This document shows, in pieces, positions 23,646 to 30,166 of a stretch of 30,166 bases of DNA. The stretch covers positions 1-30,166 of the forward strand of contig DASUZB010000209.1 in assembly GCA_036377075.1 (NCBI GenBank). Direction: 5' to 3'. A program made the position numbers and the translations under genes. The stretch is from DASUZB01 sp036377075 (GTDB lineage: Bacteria; Actinomycetota; CALGFH01). The notes under the pieces are model-generated. The model was not told where the DNA came from and did not search any database. It saw only the letters and a list, made by a program, of their open reading frames with translations. The stretch's first letter is position 1, and the number at the start of each line of letters is the position of its first letter.

Positions 23646-24190
23646 CGCCCACTGGCGACCTGGTCGCCCGTCCTCCGGTACGGCTCCAGGTACCCGTCGA
23701 GGTCGACGCGCAGGGCGTTGTTGAACACGTTGGTCGCGACCATCAGCGCGCCGAACGCGGTCAGGTCCACGATCTGCGCCGGCGTCAGGAACCCGGCCAG
23801 GCGGCGGTAGAGCGGGTCGGACACCTGGTTGGCGTCGCGGGCGAGCTGGGCGCCGAACTCGACCACGACCTGCTCGCGGTCGTCGAGCGCCAGCGCCTCC
23901 GGGTCCTCGCCCGACTCGACCAGGACGCGGCGGAAGAAGGTCGAGCAGATCAGGCAGTCGGTCCCGGTGGAGATGGCGTGGGCGAACAGCGTGGTGGCCC
24001 GCTCCCCCAGGAACGGCACCACCCGGTCGCGCAGCGGGTACCAGGTCATCAGCGCGTCCAGGGCGGTGGCCGAGTGGGCCAGGGTGCGCTTCATGTTGGT
24101 GACGCGCCCGTGCGCGGCGAGCTGGCGTTCCAGCTCGGCGCGCGCCTCGGGCTCGGCCTCGGCGAGTTGCAGCGGTGCGATGCGGCTCAT
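23642..24190 (-). CDS. Carboxymuconolactone decarboxylase/AhpD-like protein
   Basis: The product is 182 residues; the ATG at 24190 is preceded by GGAAGGGA about 8 bases upstream. It is all-helical by composition, with TGTDCLICSTFFRR carrying a CxxC pair (Cys79, Cys82) as in AhpD-like peroxidase-linked members of the CMD family. The earlier helix LAHSATALDALMTWY and the later TPAQIVDLTAFGALMVATN fit the six-helix fold. It could act as a thiol peroxidase or as a small-molecule decarboxylase. It is translated with the SDR behind it and sits 52 bases after the methyltransferase gene. Confidence 0.87.
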   Translation of the reverse strand: MSRIAPLQLAEAEPEARAELERQLAAHGRVTNMKRTLAHSATALDALMTWYPLRDRVVPFLGERATTLFAHAISTGTDCLICSTFFRRVLVESGEDPEALALDDREQVVVEFGAQLARDANQVSDPLYRRLAGFLTPAQIVDLTAFGALMVATNVFNNALRVDLDGYLEPYRRTGDQVASGR

Positions 24191-24242
24191 CGGTGGTCCC
24201 TTCCCCCTGGTCGGCCTGAGGGACCCCAATCATGCCATCGCC

Positions 24243-25301
24243 CTACGGCCGGGCCTCGTAGACGTGGTGGAAGGGGGTCGCCGCGGCGCGGCGGAAGCTG
24301 CGGAAGCCGGCCTGGGTGGCGACCTCGCGCAGGCGCGACTCGCCTGCCTGGGCGCCGAGGGCGAGGCCGACCTGCTGCGACAGCGAGCCGGGGACGCACA
24401 GCAGGGTCGAGAAGCCGTACCAGGCGCGGCCGACGGGGTTGAGGTTGTCCTCCACGCGGTCACCGGCCGCCGGCTCCACCAGCAGCCAGGTCCCGCCCGG
24501 TACCAGCGAGGCGCGCACGTGCTCGGCCGCGCCGACCGGGTCGCCCATGTCGTGCAGGCAGTCGAGCGTGCACACCAGGTCGTAGCCCGAGCCGGGGAAG
24601 TCGGCGGCGTGCGCGACCTCGAAGCCGACCAGGTCGGCGACGCCGGCGTCGCTGGCCGCCTTGCGCGCCCAGTCGACCGAGGCGCCGTGGGCGTCGAACC
24701 CGACCACCGTGGATGCCGGGTAGGCCCGCGCGAGCAGGATGGTGGACGCGCCGTGGCCGCAGCCGACGTCGGCGACCCTGGCGCCGGCGAGGAGCCGCTC
24801 CTCGACGCCGTCGAGCGCGGGGATCCAGCGGTCGACCAGGCTGGCGGCGTAGGCCGGGCGGAAGAACCGCTCGCAGCCCTGGAAGACGTCGTCGTTGTGG
24901 TGCTGCCAGGCCATGCCGATGCCGGCACGGACCGCGGCGGTGACCGCCGGCTCGTCGCGGACGCTGGCGGCGGCGAGCTGGAAGGCGCCGGGCAGGAACG
25001 CCGGGCTGCCCTCGTCGGCGAGCGCGGACGCCTGCTCCTCGGAGAGCCGGTAGCGGCCGGCCGCCGGCTCGTAGGTGACGTACCCGCCGGCGGCCTGCCC
25101 GGCGAGCCACTCGGCCACGAACCGCTCGGCGACGCCGATGCGGTCCGCCAGCTCTCCGGGGGTGGCCGGTCCCAGCTCCGCCAGCTCCTTGTAGAGGCCG
25201 AGCTTGTCACCGATCACCACGTTGGCGGCGTGCAGCGTCGCGCCGAGGTCCAGGACGAACCGGTGCAGCAACCCGTCCAGCTTGGCTTCGTCGATCGCCA
25301 T
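24243..25301 (-). CDS. SAM-dependent methyltransferase with N-terminal winged-helix domain
   Basis: The product is 352 residues; the ATG at 25301 follows GGAAGGGG about 10 bases upstream. The N-terminal 100 residues include LYKELAELGPATPGELADRIGV and VAEWLAGQAAGGYVTYE, a winged helix used for dimerisation in methyltransferases of this kind. SAM motif I is VADVGCGHGAST (Asp178 to Gly182), then VVGFDAHGASVDWARK, LVCTLDCLHDMGDP and GGTWLLVEP. The protein resembles mycobacterial and other actinobacterial class I methyltransferases of unknown substrate. It is the first gene of the packed minus-strand set ending with the LLM gene at 19895. A hairpin separates it from the hybrid kinase upstream. Confidence 0.9.
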   Translation of the reverse strand: MAIDEAKLDGLLHRFVLDLGATLHAANVVIGDKLGLYKELAELGPATPGELADRIGVAERFVAEWLAGQAAGGYVTYEPAAGRYRLSEEQASALADEGSPAFLPGAFQLAAASVRDEPAVTAAVRAGIGMAWQHHNDDVFQGCERFFRPAYAASLVDRWIPALDGVEERLLAGARVADVGCGHGASTILLARAYPASTVVGFDAHGASVDWARKAASDAGVADLVGFEVAHAADFPGSGYDLVCTLDCLHDMGDPVGAAEHVRASLVPGGTWLLVEPAAGDRVEDNLNPVGRAWYGFSTLLCVPGSLSQQVGLALGAQAGESRLREVATQAGFRSFRRAAATPFHHVYEARP

Positions 25302-25393
25302 GGTGGCGGCCCCCTTCCCTGGACCCGGCCGCGCCCCGTGGCCGGCCCACCGCTTCTTCGAGGAGGCTATGGCCGCGGCCGGTGCGAGGGATC

Positions 25394-25428
25394 GGGAGCC
25401 GCGCCCTAGATCGGGCGCCACGGCTCCC
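25394..25428 (-). terminator. Strong hairpin after the hybrid kinase gene
   Basis: GGGAGCCG (25394-25401) pairs perfectly with CGGCTCCC (25421-25428), and CGCCC/GGGCG pair inside around a small loop. It begins about 22 bases after the kinase stop at 25450 in the direction of transcription. No T-tract follows. Position and stability suggest a terminator separating the kinase from the methyltransferase operon. Confidence 0.5.
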
Positions 25429-25449
25429 TATCTCGGCCGGGGCAGGTAC

Positions 25450-28110
25450 CTATGCGCCGGAGGCCGACGCGCCCGACCGCGTCCGCTCGTCGGCGACCTG
25501 GTCGAGCATCCCGAGCAGCTCGCCGACGTCGATGGGCTTGGTCAGGAACGCCCGCGCCCCCGCCGCGAGCAGCATGGTGACCAGGCCCGGCCTGGCGTCG
25601 GCGCTGAGGATCACCACCGGGATGCCCGCCGTCCTCGGGTCGGCCTGCAGGCGGCGCAGCACCTCCTCGCCCGGGATGTCGGGGAGCTGCAGGTCGAGCA
25701 GGACCAGGTCAGGGCCGTGCTCGCGGGCGAGCTCGAGGCCGAGCACCGGGCGCATCGCCGAGATCAGGCTGGCACCGCGGCGCTGCACGATGCGCTCGAC
25801 CAGCTCGAGGTTGGAGGCGTTGTCCTCGATGTAGAGCACGGTCAGGTTCCGCGCCGGGCGCGCGGCCTGCCGCTCGGTCGCGTCCTGGTGCCTGGGCTCG
25901 CCGCGCTGCGACGGACGCTCGGCCACCGGCAGCTCGACCCAGAAGGTGCTGCCCTGGCCCACGATGGTGGCCACGCCGAGCGAGCCGCCCATGGCGTTGG
26001 CGAGGCGCTGCGAGAGGGGCAGGCCGAGTCCGGTGCCCTCGACGCCGGTGAAGCTGGCCGCGAGCCGCTCGAACGGGACGAACAGCTGGTCCAGTGCCTG
26101 GTCGGGAATGCCGGGGCCGCTGTCGGCCACCTCGATGCGGAAGCGCCCGTCGGCGCCGGGCTCGCAGGCGACCCGGACGCTGCCGCCCTCGTGGTTGTAC
26201 TTGATCCCGTTGGAGAGCAGGTTCAGCAGGATCTGCTTGAGGCGCTGGCGGTCGGCGAGGACGAAGTCGTCGCACGCCGCCGTCGCGCTGCCCTCCAGCA
26301 GCACACCGTGCTGGTCGGCCAGCGGCCGCATCAGCTCGACCGCCTCGCCGACCACCTCGGCCAGGCCGACCGGCTCCACCGAGAGGGGCAGCCGGCCCGC
26401 CTCGATCGCCGCGATGTCCAGCACCTCGTTGATCAGGTCGAGCAGGTGCCTGGCGGCGGAGAGGATTTGGCCGAGGCTCTCGCGCTGCTCGCCCTGCAGG
26501 CCGTCCATCTCGAGGAGCTGCGCGAAGCCGAGGATCGCGTTCAGCGGGGTGCGCAGCTCGTGGCTCATCCGCGAGAGGTACTCGCTCTTGGCCTCGTTGG
26601 CCCGGTCGGCGGCCTCCTTGGCCTGCTCGAGCGCGTGCTGGGCCCGCTTGCGGTCGGTGACGTCGCGCGCCACCAGCGAGACGCCGGCCACCGCGCCCGC
26701 CTGGCTGCGCAGCGGCGCGGCGGTGAGCGCCACGCTGAATGCGGTCCCGTCGGCGCGGAGGTGCTGGGTCTCCAGCAGGACCCGCTCGCCCTGGCCCACG
26801 TGCCGGAGCAGCTCGTGGAGGTCGTCGGCGCGGTCGTGGGGGACCACCATCGCCAGCGGGCGCCCGACCGCCTCACCGGCCGTGCGGCCGTAGGTCTCCT
26901 CCGCGGCCCGGTTCCAGCTCCTGACGACCCCGGCGGGGTCGGTGCTGACGATCGCGTCGCCCGAGGCCTCGAGGACCGCGGCCAGCTCGGCGTCGCGCTC
27001 GGCCGCGCGCACCCGCTCGAGCGCCAGCTCCGCCAGGCTGCCGAGCGCGCGCAGCACCTCGTGCTCCTGGCGGCCGAACAGCGGCGCGTAGGGGCTCGCC
27101 CACACGACCAGCGCGCCCCGATTCTCCGGGGGGCTACCGCTCCGCTCTGCGTGGCCACCCGCCACCTGGGATCCGGCCTCGCTCTCGAGCCCCCCGAACC
27201 CCCCAGCCGACAGCGGCAGCCGCACCAGCCCGGGGACCTGGCCGTCGGCGAGCGCCTCGACGGGGCCGTCGGGCAGCTCGCCGACCGAGCCGATGAGCCG
27301 GCCCGACGGGTCGACCAGGGCGGCGCCCCGCCCGCCCACCATGCTCACCACGTGCGGCAGGATCCGGTCGGCGACGTCCCCGGCCCCGCCGGCGCTCTTG
27401 AGGTCGCCCATGGCCCGCCGGAGCAGCTCCTGCTCCGAGCGTCGCCAGGCGTCGCGGACCATCGCGGGAGGGGCGAAGGCGAGGTAGAACAGCAGCGCGC
27501 TGCCGACCGTCAGCAGGCCCGTCACGACCTGCAGCGAGCGCGACGGCGACGCCGGCCCGAGGCCGCTCACCACCAGGACCACGCTGAGGCCCGTCGCCCC
27601 GAGGCTGAGCCCGCGCATCCGCTTGCGGGCGGCGGGCGGCTGGCCGCGGCCCGCCCGCCACAGCTTCACCGCCGCGACCGTCGAGGCGACCGTCCACTCG
27701 AGCAGCAGCGCCAGCAGGTAGGCGAACAGCCAGCGCGGCCGTGGCTCGCCCTCCGCCGGGAGCCTCGGCAGCAGCAGCGTCCACAACAGCACCGCGCCAG
27801 CGCTCGCGCCGACCAGGGCCTCGGTGCGCCGCGCCGCACGGTCGAGCGAGGCGGTGAAGCGGAACAGCAGGTAGGGGAAGAGGAGCAGCACGGCCACCAG
27901 GAGCCTGGTCACCCACACGCCCGGCTGGCCACCGTCCTGGTTGGCGCCGAGGGCGAGCCCCAGCAGCACGACGGCCGCCAGCGTCCCGAAGGTCAGCGCC
28001 AGCCACGCCGCCGGGGCGCCCCCCTGGCGCCGCCACTGGACGTAGCAGATGCCTGCCAGGCCGACGAACAGCGCGTCGGTGAGGTATTCGAGCAGTCCGA
28101 GGAGCGTCAC
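25450..28110 (-). CDS. Hybrid membrane sensor histidine kinase (7TM-GAF-PAS-HisKA-HATPase-REC)
   Basis: I chose the GTG at 28110, with AAGGGA about 6 bases upstream; the frame stays open to 28194. The product is 886 residues. Residues 1-220 hold about seven hydrophobic segments (for example YLTDALFVGLAGICYVQW, LLVAVLLLFPYLLF, LFAYLLALLLEW). A GAF-like region (about 250-380) precedes a PAS domain (VLEASGDAIVSTD, ending LVARDVTDRKRAQ). HisKA has SRMSHELRTPL with His517. The ATPase has LLSNGIKYN, DSGPGIPD and GTGLGLPLS. A C-terminal receiver carries VLYIEDNASN and Asp806 in LVLLDLQLPD. Presence of a receiver on the same chain points to a multistep phosphorelay. A divergent REC-kinase gene starts 50 bases away and is a likely partner. 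Confidence 0.92.
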   Translation of the reverse strand: MTLLGLLEYLTDALFVGLAGICYVQWRRQGGAPAAWLALTFGTLAAVVLLGLALGANQDGGQPGVWVTRLLVAVLLLFPYLLFRFTASLDRAARRTEALVGASAGAVLLWTLLLPRLPAEGEPRPRWLFAYLLALLLEWTVASTVAAVKLWRAGRGQPPAARKRMRGLSLGATGLSVVLVVSGLGPASPSRSLQVVTGLLTVGSALLFYLAFAPPAMVRDAWRRSEQELLRRAMGDLKSAGGAGDVADRILPHVVSMVGGRGAALVDPSGRLIGSVGELPDGPVEALADGQVPGLVRLPLSAGGFGGLESEAGSQVAGGHAERSGSPPENRGALVVWASPYAPLFGRQEHEVLRALGSLAELALERVRAAERDAELAAVLEASGDAIVSTDPAGVVRSWNRAAEETYGRTAGEAVGRPLAMVVPHDRADDLHELLRHVGQGERVLLETQHLRADGTAFSVALTAAPLRSQAGAVAGVSLVARDVTDRKRAQHALEQAKEAADRANEAKSEYLSRMSHELRTPLNAILGFAQLLEMDGLQGEQRESLGQILSAARHLLDLINEVLDIAAIEAGRLPLSVEPVGLAEVVGEAVELMRPLADQHGVLLEGSATAACDDFVLADRQRLKQILLNLLSNGIKYNHEGGSVRVACEPGADGRFRIEVADSGPGIPDQALDQLFVPFERLAASFTGVEGTGLGLPLSQRLANAMGGSLGVATIVGQGSTFWVELPVAERPSQRGEPRHQDATERQAARPARNLTVLYIEDNASNLELVERIVQRRGASLISAMRPVLGLELAREHGPDLVLLDLQLPDIPGEEVLRRLQADPRTAGIPVVILSADARPGLVTMLLAAGARAFLTKPIDVGELLGMLDQVADERTRSGASASGA

Positions 28111-28160
28111 GCTCGTCCCTTTGGGTCGCCCCGCCCGGCAGGCAGGTGGTGCCTCTCGGC

Positions 28161-29405
28161 ATGTCGGCAGGCTCGGACGCGGCATTGAGGGCACGGCTGG
28201 CGCTCAAGGTCGAGGGCCGGCGCGCCGACGCCCTCGCCGTGACAGGACCCGGGCCCGAGGACCGCGCACGCCTGCTCGTGGTCGACGACGAGCAGGCCAA
28301 CGTGCGCCTGCTCGAGCGGATGCTGGCGCGGGCGGGCTACACCGAGGTCGCCAGCACCACCGACCCCAGGCAGGTGGTGTCGCTGGTGCGCAAGTTCGAC
28401 CCCGACCTCGTCATGCTCGACCTCGGCATGCCCCACCTCGACGGCTACGGCGTCATGGCCGAGCTGCGCGAGGTCGTGCCCGAGGGCAGCTACCTGCCGA
28501 TCCTGGTGCTCACCGCCGAGACCTCCGCCGAGGCGAAGCAGCGGGCGCTGTCAGCGGGCGCCAAGGACTTCCTGCTCAAGCCGTTCGACCTCACCGAGGT
28601 CCTGCTGCGCATCGCCAACCTTCTCGAGACCCGCCGGCTCCACGTCGAGCTGCAACGCCGCAACCGCCTGCTGGAGGAACGGGTCAGGGAGCGCACCGCG
28701 GAGCTGGAGCGGCGCGCCGACGCGCTGCAGCGCTCCAACGCCGACCTCGCCCAGTTCGCCCACGCGGCCTCCCACGAGCTGGCGGAGCCCCTGCGGGTGG
28801 TCGCCCACCACCTCCAGCTGCTCGCCAGGCTCCACGCCGAGCCGCTCGGCGACGACGCCAACCAGCAGCTCGAGCTCGCCATGTCCGGGGTCACCCAGAT
28901 GCACGGCCTCCTCGCCGACCTGCTCGCCTACAGCCAGGCGGCCACCGCCGAGCCCGCGCGCGTGCCGGTCGACTGCGACGCCGTGGTGGCCGCGTCGCTG
29001 GCACGGCTCGACGCCGCCATCACCCGCAGCGGCTCAGTCGTCACGGTCGACCCGCTGCCCGTGGTGCTGGGCGACCCGGCCCACCTCGCCCAGGTCTTCG
29101 ACCAGCTGGTCGACAACGCCGTCAAGTTCCACGGCGCCGACCCGCCGCGGGTGCACGTCGCCGCCGAGCGGATTGGCAACGAGTGGCGGCTCTCGGTCGC
29201 CGACAACGGCATCGGCATCGCCCCGCGGCACGCCGAGCGCATCTTCACCCTGTTCCAGCGGCTGCACCACCGCTACGAGTACGACGGCAACGGCGTCGGC
29301 CTCAGCCTCTGCAGCCGCCTGGTCGCCCACCACGGCGGCCGCATCTGGGTCGACCCCAACCCGGGCGGCGGCAGCATCTTCCGCTTCACCGTACCGGCGG
29401 CGTAG
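28161..29405 (+). CDS. Soluble REC-histidine kinase
   Basis: I chose the ATG at 28161, giving 414 residues; the GTG at 28146 is an alternative in the same frame, and neither has a strong ribosome site. Residues about 25-150 form a receiver: LLVVDDEQANVRLL, phosphoacceptor Asp87 in LVMLDLGMPHLDG, and KDFLLKPFD. A coiled coil (LLEERVRERTAELERRADALQ) leads to HisKA with HAASHELAEPLRVV (His205) and an ATPase domain with QLVDNAVKFHG, DNGIGIAP and NGVGLSLC. No membrane segment is seen. It probably receives phosphate on the receiver from another kinase and alters its own kinase output, as in known REC-kinase relay proteins. It is divergent from the hybrid kinase over a 50-base gap. Confidence 0.9.
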   Translation: MSAGSDAALRARLALKVEGRRADALAVTGPGPEDRARLLVVDDEQANVRLLERMLARAGYTEVASTTDPRQVVSLVRKFDPDLVMLDLGMPHLDGYGVMAELREVVPEGSYLPILVLTAETSAEAKQRALSAGAKDFLLKPFDLTEVLLRIANLLETRRLHVELQRRNRLLEERVRERTAELERRADALQRSNADLAQFAHAASHELAEPLRVVAHHLQLLARLHAEPLGDDANQQLELAMSGVTQMHGLLADLLAYSQAATAEPARVPVDCDAVVAASLARLDAAITRSGSVVTVDPLPVVLGDPAHLAQVFDQLVDNAVKFHGADPPRVHVAAERIGNEWRLSVADNGIGIAPRHAERIFTLFQRLHHRYEYDGNGVGLSLCSRLVAHHGGRIWVDPNPGGGSIFRFTVPAA

Positions 29406-29422
29406 CGCCCGGGGGCCGTCCG

Positions 29423-29449
29423 GCCGGCCGGTCGTCGCGACCGGCCGGC
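29423..29449. terminator. 12-base hairpin between convergent genes
   Basis: GCCGGCCGGTCG (29423-29434) pairs perfectly with CGACCGGCCGGC (29438-29449) around a 3-base loop. It lies between the convergent stops at 29405 and 29466, so it likely ends transcription in both directions. No T-tracts flank it. Confidence 0.6.
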
Positions 29450-29465
29450 GGAGTTGCCCGCGGGC

Positions 29466-30166
29466 TCAGCTCTTCCCGGCGCGGGCCGGCTCGTCGGCGA
29501 CCTGACGGGGCCCGCTCGCGCGGCGCCCGAGGGCGAAGCCGCCGACGCCGATCCCGATCACGCCGACCACGATGCCGACGATCGCGAGCGTCCGCGCCCC
29601 GCCGGCGTCGTCGCGCGCCTTCTTGGTCGCGCTGTCCAGGCGGGGCACCTCGCGGTCGAGCCGCGCGCCGAGCTGGCCAGGGGTCGGCTCCACGGCCGGG
29701 AACTCCACCTTGGCGGGATCGGCGACCTCGGCGAAGGTGGTCGGCGATGAGGTGAAGCGCTCGTCGACCTTCTGGCCCTTGACCGATCCGGTGAAGTGGA
29801 AGGTGTACTTGCCGGGCGCGGTCGGGATGAACCAGGCGCGGTAGTCGCCCGGGGTGCCGAACTCGCCCACCTCGAAGAACGGCTCCATCGACAGCGACAG
29901 CGTCTTGCCGGGCGCGCTCTCGCTGCTGACGTCGACCTCGAGGGTGTCCCCCAGGTCGGTCACCGGCTTGTCCTTGGCGTCATGGAGGAACAGCTGGACG
30001 CTGTTCTTCTCGCCCTGGTAGGCGGGCTCGTCGCCGAACCCGACGGCGAAGTGGTACTTGCCGACCGTGCGCTCCTCGTGCGCCGAGGCGGGCGCGGCCA
30101 GCAGCGGCAGGGCCAGCGCGGCGAGGCCGATCGCGGCCGCGCCGGTGGCGATCCTTCGGTGGATTC
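29466..30166 (-). CDS. Exported membrane-anchored beta-rich protein (N-terminus cut by window edge)
   Basis: The frame is open from the window edge, so the first few residues are missing. The visible part begins IHRRIATGAAA then a hydrophobic stretch ending APASA before HEERTVGKYHF, a signal peptide. About 150 residues of beta-rich sequence follow, including GFGDEPAYQGEKNSVQLFL, FEVGEFGTPGDYRAWFIPT and GKYTFHFTG. A Pro-rich linker and a short coiled region lead to one membrane segment, LAIVGIVVGVIGIGVGGFAL, and a basic tail RRASGPRQ. The layout resembles the small exported proteins found beside CopC/YcnI-type metal proteins in actinobacteria, but that link is from memory and no metal motif is clear. 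Function is unknown. Confidence 0.8.
   Translation of the reverse strand, partial: IHRRIATGAAAIGLAALALPLLAAPASAHEERTVGKYHFAVGFGDEPAYQGEKNSVQLFLHDAKDKPVTDLGDTLEVDVSSESAPGKTLSLSMEPFFEVGEFGTPGDYRAWFIPTAPGKYTFHFTGSVKGQKVDERFTSSPTTFAEVADPAKVEFPAVEPTPGQLGARLDREVPRLDSATKKARDDAGGARTLAIVGIVVGVIGIGVGGFALGRRASGPRQVADEPARAGKS

Noticed and set aside
22846..23652. Upstream extension of the PAS kinase frame through the SDR gene
   Set aside because: That stretch is a shadow of the SDR, whose catalytic residues are all present in another frame.
25204..28188. A 994-codon open frame on the plus strand
   Set aside because: It mirrors the hybrid kinase and methyltransferase start, and its product is repetitive Gln/Arg/Ala-rich sequence. 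The minus-strand kinase explains the region fully.

Overview
The window is about 30 kb of very GC-rich DNA that reads as an actinobacterium. The clues are GTG starts behind AGGAGG sites, a SARP/BTAD regulator, F420/flavin LLM-family oxidoreductases, a mycofactocin-type short-chain dehydrogenase, secreted SGNH/golvesin proteins, and what look like leaderless promoters. No tRNA, rRNA, CRISPR array, transposase or phage gene was seen. The species cannot be named from this sequence alone.

Layout. (1) 1-4331, minus: a large secreted protein combining a lytic-transglycosylase-like module, a golvesin-like module and an SGNH esterase, followed by a small secreted DUF2690-like protein cut by the window edge. 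(2) 4332-4802: a long divergent intergenic region with an unassigned structured leader. (3) 4803-9764: a SARP-NB-ARC-TPR regulator (plus), an LLM oxidoreductase (minus) and an MBL-fold hydrolase (plus). The last two are divergent over an intergenic region rich in repeats. (4) 9893-14153, all minus: a NarL-type sensor kinase and regulator pair, two overlapping paralogous exported proteins, and an exported lipase on its own leaderless-type promoter. (5) 14493-18140, plus: three exported surface proteins with SipW-like or related N-termini, with a 15-bp perfect hairpin after the first gene. (6) 18223-19889, plus: a 2H-phosphoesterase-fold protein lacking its catalytic motifs, 3-methyladenine DNA glycosylase I (tag) and an overlapping PPC/DUF296 protein. 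(7) 25301 down to 19895, minus: a tightly packed set of methyltransferase, AhpD/CMD-like protein, mycofactocin-type SDR, N-terminally shortened PAS sensor kinase, Rcp1-type response regulator and LLM oxidoreductase. (8) 25450-29405: a hybrid membrane sensor kinase (minus) and a soluble REC-histidine kinase (plus), divergent over only 50 bp. (9) 29466-30166: an exported membrane-anchored protein cut at its N-terminus.

The region looks like sensing, envelope and accessory redox functions. Three signalling modules lie close together, and one of them sits inside a redox gene set. The strongest unexplained signals are four. The first is a bipartite 5' motif shared, with identical spacing, by tag and the lipase. 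The second is the surface-protein operon with swapped modules and an internal hairpin. The third is the 2H protein with erased active sites. The fourth is the two-component system next to a tandem pair of overlapping exported paralogues.
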